A stretch of DNA of 7,154 nucleotides from Asaia bogorensis (GTDB lineage Bacteria; Pseudomonadota; Alphaproteobacteria; Acetobacterales; Acetobacteraceae): contig CAMCZJ010000154.1 of assembly GCA_945886995.1 (NCBI GenBank), positions 1 through 7,154 on the forward strand, in the 5' to 3' direction. Every line of letters begins with the position of its first letter. Position 1 is the stretch's first letter. A program made the translations under genes and the position numbers. Under the pieces are notes generated by a model. That model made no database searches. It was not told where the DNA came from and saw only the letters and a program-made list of their open reading frames with translations. Positions 1 through 4,928 of this stretch are shown piece after piece.

Positions 1-279
1 ATGGCGTCAGACACAGCGCCCAATGAATTCGGGGTCGCGGGACTTGCCTTTGCCGCCAAGCCCGCAGCGGGCAAGCCAGATCGCCTGGGATGCGGTCAGC
101 ATGGCGGCCTGGGCGTGGCGGAACAAAGCCCCTTCCTGATGATCAACGGGGCAGGCTTTGCACCCGCCGTGGAAAGCGCCGCGCCGACAAGCCCGATAGA
201 CCTTGCCCCAACTATCCTGCGTCATCTTCAATTTGCGGCGGATGGCTGTGATGGGCGCGCCTTGCAACAAGGCGCTTGA
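1..279 (+). CDS. Alkaline phosphatase superfamily protein, C-terminal end (partial)
   Basis: This is the last 92 residues of a protein resembling alkaline-phosphatase-superfamily hydrolases (type I phosphodiesterase / nucleotide pyrophosphatase group). These enzymes hydrolyse phosphate mono- or diesters using two metal ions. The tail shows the family's late features: a C-G-Q-H-G-G stretch, in which H34 is a candidate metal ligand, then a 'SPFLMINGAGF' strand, then 'PIDLAPTILRHL' and a final 'DGRAL', the usual D-x-A-P-T-I-L...D-G-R-x-L ending. The family is normally several hundred residues long, so the catalytic nucleophile region lies to the left of the window. The ATG at base 1 is therefore probably an internal Met, not the start. 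The gene converges on the small minus-strand gene ending at 321. I see no clear terminator in the 41-base gap. The superfamily assignment is fairly secure; the exact substrate is not. Confidence 0.75.
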   Translation: MASDTAPNEFGVAGLAFAAKPAAGKPDRLGCGQHGGLGVAEQSPFLMINGAGFAPAVESAAPTSPIDLAPTILRHLQFAADGCDGRALQQGA

Positions 280-320
280 AGAAGGCCGCGTCAGGCCATC
301 GGCAGGCCCCACAAGGGCAT

Positions 321-554
321 TCAGTTGCTCGCCTTCGATCCGGCAGACTCATGCCCTGCCATCGCCCATGTCTTAGCCTTTTGGAGCAGTTCAGCCAGAC
401 CATTGGCATGGTCGGTGATAAGCGTTTGCGGAGCAACAGAGGAACCGGGCGCTGGATGGAGAATAATCTTCCAGCCCCCTGCCGCTTGATCAAAAACCTC
501 GAATCGCCAGGCCCCAAAACTCAAAAGCCCGACGCGAAGCTGACGCGAAGACAT
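321..554 (-). CDS. Small hypothetical protein, 77 aa
   Basis: I do not recognise a named family. The 77-residue product has no signal peptide, membrane segment or catalytic motif. Its middle reads 'RFEVFDQAAGGWKIILHPAPG' followed by 'GLAELLQKAKTW', which looks like a compact beta-rich fold with a C-terminal helix. The start at 554 is preferred over an upstream in-frame start at 611 because AAGAGGG (minus strand, bases 561-567) sits 6 bases ahead of the ATG. That is a good Shine-Dalgarno, and the extra 19 residues from the upstream start are low-quality. It converges with the phosphatase-like gene on the left and lies downstream of the toxin-antitoxin remnant, about 70 bases after the truncated toxin's stop. 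It is probably a real gene because of the ribosome site and protein-like composition, but its function is unknown. Confidence 0.5.
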   Translation of the reverse strand: MSSRQLRVGLLSFGAWRFEVFDQAAGGWKIILHPAPGSSVAPQTLITDHANGLAELLQKAKTWAMAGHESAGSKASN

Positions 555-623
555 GCAAGTCCCTCTTAATCTGTGCTGTCCCCCTCTATTATGACTAGAC
601 AACTGAGGCAAGTGTCCACAACC

Positions 624-764
624 TTAATGAAATTGTCCGGTTTTGAAGCCCCGCGTCACTTGGTGGGTACCTTCCTCGCGCCCGGCCCCACTCTCATGAC
701 TCCAAAGATAGGCGTAGCGGATTACATCGCCGACTGCCGGAAGCACCGGCCTAGCGGACTTCAT
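624..764 (-). pseudogene. PemK/MazF-like toxin, truncated after 46 aa
   Basis: The N-terminus resembles PemK/MazF-type growth-inhibitor toxins (ribosome-associated or free mRNA endonucleases). After a short lead it reads 'PAVGDVIRYAYLWSHE' and then 'GREEG', matching the 'P-x-x-G-D-V-I-R-Y-x-Y-L-W' opening seen in this group. In intact relatives the EEG is followed by a K-D-R-P-type strand and about 60-100 more residues. Here the sequence changes to an unrelated 14-residue tail and stops at 624. The remainder of the fold is absent, so the product should be inactive. The ATG at 764 overlaps the antitoxin stop by 14 bases, the normal arrangement for a translationally coupled toxin-antitoxin pair. 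The break lies near 660-670, consistent with a deletion or insertion junction. The toxin family call rests on a short segment. Confidence 0.55.
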
Positions 765-1017
765 GATCGTGGCGCTTGCTTTCCTCTGACGGCTCAGCGT
801 GAAGGATCGCGTCGGCGAGGTCCTGAGGCATGTCTTCACTCCGCATTACCTGGCGGTCCCGCCGCTTTAGGCGCTCATATTCCTCGATGGAGATCATGAC
901 CGTCCGTGGCCGGCCATTGCGAGTGATAGCGACAGGTTGGACCAAAGCCTTGTCCTGGTAGAGGCCGAAATTTCGCTGGGCTTCTGCAGCGCCGACTTTG
1001 AGCATGGGCTCGGACAC
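751..1017 (-). CDS. Phd/YefM family antitoxin, 88 aa
   Basis: This encodes an antitoxin of the Phd/YefM type. These proteins bind their cognate toxin with a C-terminal tail and repress their own operon with an N-terminal DNA-binding fold. The diagnostic run is 'KVGAAEAQRNFGLYQDKAL' (residues 7-25), then 'PVAITRNGRPRTVMISIEEYERLKR', the classic strand-turn-strand plus helix of the fold. The C-terminal third (about residues 56-88) is charged and likely disordered, as expected for toxin wrapping. The start is the GTG at 1017, because GGAGG (minus strand, 1025-1029) lies 7 bases upstream. An in-frame upstream start at 1056 would add 13 residues encoded across that ribosome site. The next gene overlaps by 14 bases and is a truncated PemK/MazF-like toxin, so this antitoxin now appears to be an orphan. 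Palindromes just upstream are candidate operators. Confidence 0.88.
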   Translation of the reverse strand: MSEPMLKVGAAEAQRNFGLYQDKALVQPVAITRNGRPRTVMISIEEYERLKRRDRQVMRSEDMPQDLADAILHAEPSEESKRHDHEVR

Positions 1018-1024
1018 GGGAAGA

Positions 1025-1050
1025 CCTCCGTAAATTACGTAATATGCATA
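1025..1050 (-). promoter_or_regulatory. Antitoxin ribosome site and palindromic operator-like region
   Basis: Reading toward the antitoxin, TATGCATA (1043-1050) is an 8-base perfect palindrome and ATTACGTAAT (1034-1043) is a 10-base perfect palindrome sharing one base with it. The Shine-Dalgarno GGAGG (1025-1029) follows, 7 bases before the GTG start. AT-rich palindromes at the start of a Phd/YefM operon are typical positions for autorepression by the antitoxin dimer. The palindromes and ribosome site are directly visible; the operator role is inferred. I could not define a convincing -35/-10 pair. Confidence 0.4.
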
Positions 1051-1454
1051 ATCCATGCAGCGTCAGATTTCCATGGCTGTTCGCGGTCAACTGAGGTTGC
1101 CTCGGCATGATGGTTAAAGCCAAAGCCAAACTGGCGTCCGAGGGCCCCTCCCCCCAGAGAGTTTCGCCTTTTTGGTTCCCACTGCTGCTCCAGTCGCCAC
1201 CTAGCCGAACCAGGTTAGTGCCCCAGGCGACCACCTAATCCCCCTTGAAAACAAAGCTTTTTCCGGCGACCTTGAGGGTGCTCATGCGGAACGTTTCGGT
1301 GTTTTTTCTCCAAAACGCCCTATTCTCTCCAAAGCTTGAGGGTAGGCTGATTTTTCCAACAAGGTTTAACGCGTTGATCTGAAATGGTTCTGGCTATGCT
1401 GTGGTGCAGCGTGGTTCGGAAATGGACTGGTGGGGCGGTAGGGGCTGGAAACTG

Positions 1455-1472
1455 AAAAAGGGGCTGAACCCC
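1455..1472 (-). terminator. Weak terminator-like hairpin
   Basis: On the minus strand GGGG-TTCAG-CCCC is followed directly by TTTTT. This is a short GC stem with a 5-base loop and a T-run, the layout of a Rho-independent terminator. The stem is only 4 bp, so it is weak. It lies about 110 bases downstream of the metallopeptidase remnant and would end transcription from it. Confidence 0.25.
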
Positions 1473-1514
1473 GAGGTTTTGAGTGTCTCTTTGTCTGACC
1501 TTCCCGTTTGCTGC

Positions 1515-1531
1515 CCGCTTCGCCGAAGCGG
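1515..1531. repeat. Short perfect inverted repeat
   Basis: CCGCTTCG and CGAAGCGG flank a single C, giving a 17-base perfect inverted repeat. It could form a small hairpin downstream of the minus-strand metallopeptidase remnant (stop at 1581). It has no adjacent T-run, so a terminator role is uncertain. Confidence 0.35.
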
Positions 1532-1580
1532 AGCAGCTGTTTCAACACCCTCGGGCTGCGTCGTCAGCAAGGCGCTGCTC

Positions 1581-1844
1581 CTAAATGTCCAACCCGGCCC
1601 CATTCACGCGCAGCCATTCTTTTCGCTCGGCGTAATTCGGCATCACTTTATCCACTTCGTTCCAGAACGCGTCCGTGTGGTCGAGGTGGTGCATGTGGCA
1701 AAGCTCATGCACGACGATGTAATCAATGATGGTCTGTGGGGCCATCATGCACTTCCAGTGGAAGGCAATCTCGCCGGCTGCCGAACAGCTGGCCCAACGG
1801 TTTCCGAGTTCCTTCACAACGACACGGACAGGCGATACCCCAAA
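1581..1844 (-). pseudogene. YgjP/DUF45-type M48-like metallopeptidase, C-terminal remnant
   Basis: This is the C-terminal third of a YgjP/DUF45 (SprT-like, annotated as M48 family) zinc metallopeptidase. The retained part reads 'VRVVVKELGNRWASCS', then the zinc motif H-E-L-C-H followed by a third histidine six residues later (pattern HELxHxxxxxHxxxFW), then 'MPNYAERKEWLR' near the end. Full proteins are about 230-260 residues. Here family-like sequence extends only to about 1844, where it runs into the DUF3489 gene in the opposite direction. The same frame reaches a stop near 1887-1889 with no sensible start. A GTG at 1817 is in frame but falls inside the conserved domain. The catalytic motif survives but the N-terminal domain is gone, so it is probably a pseudogene. 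In other genomes such genes often lie beside type I restriction (hsdR) genes, which suggests a lost restriction island, but no hsd gene is visible here. Confidence 0.8.
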
Positions 1845-1848
1845 GACC

Positions 1849-1866
1849 CCATCGCGCGCGCGATGG
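1849..1866. repeat. 18-bp perfect palindrome at gene-remnant junction
   Basis: CCATCGCGCGCGCGATGG is a perfect 18-base palindrome with an alternating CG core. It lies where the truncated metallopeptidase (minus strand) gives way to the DUF3489 gene (plus strand), and it contains that gene's candidate ATG at 1863. It may be a recombination or deletion junction, a protein-binding site, or a chance result of alanine/arginine codons. Confidence 0.5.
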
Positions 1867-2162
1867 ACATGCTGCGCAGCGCGCTCTCACGGCGCGGCAC
1901 ACGGGCCACGGGCGCGCCACGCAAGCCGCGCGAGGGCACGAAGCAGGAGGTGGTGCTGGCGATGCTCCGACGCCCTGAGGGCGCGACGGTGGCGCAAATC
2001 GCCGAGGCGACAGGCTGGGCGCAGCATACGGTGCGCGGGTTTTTCGCGGGCCTGAAAAAGCGCCAGGGCATCACGGTGGAGATTGCGGAACGCATTCGCC
2101 AAGTCGGTCCGAACAAGCAGGGCGCGAAGGGGTCCTACACAGTCTACCGCGTGGCTGAATGA
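1863..2162 (+). CDS. DUF3489 domain protein, 99 aa (possibly 5'-truncated)
   Basis: This is a DUF3489 protein, a small helix-turn-helix-like family found in accessory and mobile regions of alphaproteobacteria. After a basic lead (residues 9-26), 'GTKQEVVLAMLRRPEGATVAQIAEATGW' forms the winged-helix-like core (25-52). 'HTVRGFFAGLKKRQGITVE' gives the putative recognition helix (55-73), and the tail has 'VGPNKQGAKGSYTVYRV'. The domain is complete to the C-terminus. The start is uncertain. ATG 1863 has no Shine-Dalgarno and sits inside an 18-bp palindrome at the junction with the metallopeptidase remnant. The frame is open further upstream only because it runs antisense to that remnant. The gene has probably lost its original N-terminus and promoter. 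Its role is presumably DNA binding, inferred from the fold-like pattern; no target is known. Confidence 0.75.
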   Translation: MDMLRSALSRRGTRATGAPRKPREGTKQEVVLAMLRRPEGATVAQIAEATGWAQHTVRGFFAGLKKRQGITVEIAERIRQVGPNKQGAKGSYTVYRVAE

Positions 2163-2289
2163 AGCTGCTCAGCCACAGTTTGGATTATCAGCGCATCAGC
2201 CAGGGATCATCGCGATCTCTGGCGCTTTATTGCCTTGGCTCACACGAAACACAGCGCGAAGCGTCCGTCACGCAAGACGGAGAGTGACG
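2163..2289. other. Intergenic spacer
   Basis: This spacer of 127 bases lies between the DUF3489 gene and the small gene at 2290. The only clear element is the ribosome site GGAG at 2279-2282, ahead of the ATG at 2290. I see no terminator or clear promoter. Confidence 0.35.
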
Positions 2290-2568
2290 ATGCGCACAGA
2301 AACTGAAACCCGATGGATGGTACTTGGCACCGATGGGCGGCATGTGTCCCTCGGTCGCACTGAGCCAAGCGAGGCGGAGATAGCCTCCGCCAGCGATGCC
2401 CTTGCCGCGCAGGGGCTTTCCGGTTGGTTGGCACGCATGCAGGGCGATTACTACAGCCGGGGGAAAGTAATGCTCGAACCCCTCCAACGCATCGGCGCTG
2501 ATCACGAAGCGGATTGGCAAGCCGCCCTCGCCGCATTCCACTCAGCGCGCCGCCGCGCCACTCACTGA
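2290..2568 (+). CDS. Small hypothetical protein, 92 aa
   Basis: I do not recognise a characterised family. The start at ATG 2290 is supported by GGAG (2279-2282) seven bases upstream; a longer in-frame reading from 2083 overlaps the DUF3489 gene and is rejected. Near the N-terminus the protein has 'RWMVLGTDGRHVSLGR' (about residues 8-23), a likely beta hairpin. An acidic helix 'PSEAEIASASDALAAQGL' and 'GWLARMQGDYY' follow, then 'MLEPLQRIG' and a C-terminal helix with basic residues. It is soluble, with no signal peptide or membrane segment. It follows the DUF3489 gene and precedes a truncated short ORF, a setting typical of conserved but unnamed genes in alphaproteobacterial mobile islands. 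I am fairly confident it is a real gene and have no functional claim. Confidence 0.65.
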   Translation: MRTETETRWMVLGTDGRHVSLGRTEPSEAEIASASDALAAQGLSGWLARMQGDYYSRGKVMLEPLQRIGADHEADWQAALAAFHSARRRATH

Positions 2569-2610
2569 CGCCCCTGATTCCACACCAACGCGCGGCGGGA
2601 GGTCGCCGCC

Positions 2611-2667
2611 ATGGCTGAACTGACATCCTCCACGCGCGAAGCCGCGCGACGCCTTGGCGTCAGCTGA
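2611..2667 (+). pseudogene. 18-codon gene start with strong ribosome site (truncated gene)
   Basis: GGGAGGT (2597-2603 region) lies just upstream of ATG 2611, one of the best ribosome sites in the left part. The ORF encodes 18 residues ending in 'TREAARRLGVS' before TGA at 2665-2667. 'EAARRLGVS' resembles the first helices of excisionase- or MerR-like DNA-binding proteins, or of a recombinase-associated gene. A strong start followed by an early stop suggests the 5' end of a gene whose remainder was lost where the importer operon's spacer begins. The alternative is a short leader peptide. The family is too short to assign. Confidence 0.4.
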
Positions 2668-2857
2668 GTAGGAGCTTCACGGATGGATATCACATGTGGT
2701 AATTTCTAAGTTCTGCTGCACCATTTTACCTGAACATATCTTCCAAGCCGCGTCCACCCGAGCAAATTTGATTTTCTTCAAACTATCACAAATCAGAAAC
2801 GTCATTGCCACCGTTCATTTGCAAGCAGAGACACTCACTTGATCAGGATCTCTTTGC
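2668..2857 (+). promoter_or_regulatory. Spacer upstream of ABC importer operon, probable promoter region
   Basis: These 190 AT-richer bases hold no gene and must contain the operon's promoter unless transcription enters from the left. Candidate elements are CACATGTG (2691-2698, perfect palindrome), TTTGA-6-TCAAA (2767-2782) and a TTGATT hexamer at 2768. None pairs with a good -10 at 16-18 bases, so no start site is proposed. An AGGA at 2844-2847 lies 10 bases before the GTG start at 2858 and is a plausible ribosome site. Inverted repeats in such spacers may bind a sugar-responsive regulator, but no regulator gene is adjacent. Confidence 0.35.
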
Positions 2858-4000
2858 GTGCAGGGTATCTCCATCAGATCTGTTTCGCGTCACTTTGGGT
2901 CGGTAAAGGCGCTTGATAACGTATCGCTAGACGTGGCCGCGGGTGAGTTTGTCGCCCTGGTCGGGCCATCCGGCTGCGGCAAATCCACCCTCATGCGCAT
3001 CGTCGCCGGCATTGAATCCGCCGATGCAGGTTCACTTTCCATTGGGTCACGAGACGTTAGTGCGTTACGCGCCGCCGAACGTAATGTCGCGATGGTTTTT
3101 CAGAATTACGCGCTTTATCCGCATCTGACTGTCAGTGAGAATATTGCCGTTCCTCTTGCGATGCGGCGCCTTTCTGCCCTGGAGCGCCTTCCCCTTTTTG
3201 GTCGCATGATGCCCGGCGTTTCGCAAAAGCGGGCAGCGATCGCCACCGATGTCCTTCAGGCAGCACAGTCGCTCGGCCTTGACGCTTTATTGGACCGAAA
3301 GCCGGGGCAGCTTTCGGGTGGGCAGCGGCAACGCGTTGCATTGGCGCGAGCGATTGTTCGCCATCCCGACGCTTTTCTGATGGATGAGCCGCTTTCCAAC
3401 CTGGATGCGGCGCTTCGTGTGCAAACACGTCGTGAGATTGTTGAGATTCATCGTCGTGTAGGCGCTGCGACACTTTACGTGACACACGATCAGTCTGAAG
3501 CCCTCACCATGGCGGACCGCGTCGCCGTCATGCAAGCTGGTCAGATACTGCAGGTTTCCCCACCCGAGGCGATTTACCACGATCCGCAGGATATCCGCGT
3601 GGCGAATTTCATTGGTAGCCCGCGAATCAATCTCTTCACGGCTGAAGCGGATGCCGCAGGTCATGTCCATATAGCAGGCAAGCCCATTGGGCTTCATGCA
3701 ACGCCCGGTCCTATCACCATTGCCATTCGTCCGGAAAATCTACGGCTTACGTCCAATGGCATTCCTTGCGTGGCGGAAGGCTTCGAATTTCTCGGTGAAA
3801 GCCTGCTGCTTCATGCGCGCCATAGCGCCGGCAATGAAGCCTTGATTATCCGGCTTCCGCCAGAAATGCCGCGCCCGCATGACGGTGAGGTGATCCATCT
3901 TGCGTTTGAGGTTAAGCACGCTCTGCTGTTTGACCAGAATGGTAAGCGTCTGGCGCTGCGCAACCATTCTGCACAAAACCAGGAACTGACCCTTGCCTGA
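2858..4000 (+). CDS. CUT1-type ABC importer ATPase (MalK/UgpC family), 380 aa
   Basis: This is the energising subunit of a carbohydrate-type ABC importer; it hydrolyses ATP as a dimer on the inner face of the membrane. All motifs are intact: Walker A 'GPSGCGKST' (36-44), Q-loop Q82 in 'VFQNYALYP', signature 'LSGGQRQR' (152-159), Walker B 'FLMDEPLSNLD' (173-183, with D176 and E177), and H-loop H210 in 'YVTHDQSEA'. The C-terminal part (about 235-380) is the TOBE/regulatory region typical of MalK/UgpC, and total length fits the family. Compared with typical MalK, about 13-14 extra residues seem to lie in the helical domain around 103-124 ('ALERLPLFGRMMPGV'). Translation starts at GTG 2858, the only start near the conserved N-terminus. 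The gene overlaps the permease gene by 8 bases. The symbol is left blank because the substrate is unknown. Confidence 0.93.
   Translation: MQGISIRSVSRHFGSVKALDNVSLDVAAGEFVALVGPSGCGKSTLMRIVAGIESADAGSLSIGSRDVSALRAAERNVAMVFQNYALYPHLTVSENIAVPLAMRRLSALERLPLFGRMMPGVSQKRAAIATDVLQAAQSLGLDALLDRKPGQLSGGQRQRVALARAIVRHPDAFLMDEPLSNLDAALRVQTRREIVEIHRRVGAATLYVTHDQSEALTMADRVAVMQAGQILQVSPPEAIYHDPQDIRVANFIGSPRINLFTAEADAAGHVHIAGKPIGLHATPGPITIAIRPENLRLTSNGIPCVAEGFEFLGESLLLHARHSAGNEALIIRLPPEMPRPHDGEVIHLAFEVKHALLFDQNGKRLALRNHSAQNQELTLA
3981..3984 (+). promoter_or_regulatory. Ribosome binding site deciding a TTG start
   Basis: AGGA lies within the end of the ATPase gene, 8 bases before TTG 3993. It supports the rare TTG as the start of the first permease. 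The next in-frame ATG falls inside the first membrane helix, so it cannot be the start. Confidence 0.55.
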
Positions 4001-4928
4001 AGCACTGTCTGCAGCTGCGCCTGCATCATTTGCGGCAAGACCGCGCCGTCTTGCGCGGGGCGAAGCCCTGGTCGGCCTTTTACTTAGCCTACCGGCAGGT
4101 GTCGCTTATTTCCTGATGCTCCTATTGCCCAGCTTGGCCACGATCCTTTTGGCGTTCACAGATTACGAATTGGGTGCACTCGAATGGGGCTGGGTTGGTG
4201 CAGCGAACTTTGCAGAAATGCTGGAAGATCGTGGTTTTGCAGTCGCTCTTCGCAATACCGTCATTTACGTCGGGTTCGTCACGCCGCTTTCCATTTTACT
4301 CGGCCTTGGTGCAGCGCTTTTGATTGAAGCGGGCATTCGCGGGCGTGCCCTGTTTCGTGCAGTCTTCTTCTTGCCAGTTGTTTCCTTGACTGTCGCCATG
4401 GCAGCAGCTTGGCAATATCTGCTGCATCCAACAATCGGACCTTTGAATGCTTTTCTGCGCCTTCTTGGTGTCGCCTCCCCTCCCTTCTGGCTTTCATCTT
4501 CAGATTGGGTACTGCTCAGTCTCGGAGCCATCGGTACTTGGGAGAATATTGGCTATAATATGGTGCTCTTCCTGGCGGGCCTTAGCGCTATTCCGCGGGA
4601 ACTCTATCATGCCGCAGAAGTTGATGGGACCAGAACCTGGCTTGATCGGTTTCGGCTCGTCACCTGGCCAATGCTTGGACCAACGACACTCTTCGTGCTG
4701 ACCATTACCATGATCCGCAGTATTCGGGTTTTTGATACGGTTGCTGTGCTGACCCAAGGTGGGCCGAATAAGGCGAGTGAAGTCTTGCTACATACCATGT
4801 ACAAGGAAGGCTTCACCTTCTTGCGGCTTGGATACTCGGCTGCGATCACCTTGGTTTTCCTGATGATGGTTCTGGGCCTTGTCTGGCTTCAAACCAAAGC
4901 TCTGGATAAGCGGGTGCATTATGGCTAA
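3993..4928 (+). CDS. ABC importer permease, MalF/UgpA type, 311 aa
   Basis: This is the first of two inner-membrane permease subunits forming the translocation channel. The sequence shows six hydrophobic segments, roughly at 26-55, 88-112, 122-143, 171-198, 230-250 and 279-300. It also has a cytoplasmic EAA-type loop, 'AAEVDGTRTWLDRFRLVTWP' (about 207-226), that docks on the ATPase Q-loop region. The late 'VFDTVAVLTQGGP' and 'SEVLLHTMYKEGF' segments are characteristic of MalF/UgpA-type proteins of CUT1 importers. The start is TTG 3993, overlapping the ATPase stop by 8 bases, with AGGA 8 bases upstream. The N-terminal 20 residues are basic and cytoplasmic. Its end overlaps the next permease by 8 bases. 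Length and topology fit the family, with no sign of damage. Confidence 0.92.
   Translation: MPEALSAAAPASFAARPRRLARGEALVGLLLSLPAGVAYFLMLLLPSLATILLAFTDYELGALEWGWVGAANFAEMLEDRGFAVALRNTVIYVGFVTPLSILLGLGAALLIEAGIRGRALFRAVFFLPVVSLTVAMAAAWQYLLHPTIGPLNAFLRLLGVASPPFWLSSSDWVLLSLGAIGTWENIGYNMVLFLAGLSAIPRELYHAAEVDGTRTWLDRFRLVTWPMLGPTTLFVLTITMIRSIRVFDTVAVLTQGGPNKASEVLLHTMYKEGFTFLRLGYSAAITLVFLMMVLGLVWLQTKALDKRVHYG

Larger units (their letters stand above)
1018..1580. other. Region with no convincing gene
   Basis: Between the antitoxin start and the metallopeptidase stop I find no reading frame with recognisable family features or a good start with a ribosome site. It contains the antitoxin upstream region (1018-1060), two copies of CTTGAGGGT (1271-1279 and 1336-1344) in slightly similar surroundings, a weak minus-strand hairpin followed by a T-run (1455-1475), and a short perfect inverted repeat at 1515-1531. 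Composition is mixed, with AT-richer parts around 1240-1400. It looks like non-coding or eroded sequence. Confidence 0.5.

Noticed and set aside
601..670. AAGTGTCC and AATTGTCCGGTTTTG words near the toxin break, resembling an insertion-sequence end
   Set aside because: No matching opposite terminal repeat, target duplication or transposase is visible, so no mobile element is called.
1235..1285. Minus-strand 16-residue ORF starting with MSTLKVAGKSFVFKGD
   Set aside because: It looks like the opening of a small protein but has no strong ribosome site and stops at once; too short to support as a gene.
1401..1862. Long upstream extension of the DUF3489 reading frame (plus strand from 1401)
   Set aside because: Most of it runs antisense to the metallopeptidase remnant and has no family-like features; the openness is a shadow of the opposite strand's coding pattern.
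2648..2661. GACGCC-TT-GGCGTC hairpin as a terminator
   Set aside because: The two-base loop is too tight and no T-run follows; it is largely explained by the codons of the short ORF.
3132..3697. Minus-strand open frames opposite the ATPase gene
   Set aside because: They are antisense shadows of a clearly coding gene, with no recognisable protein features.
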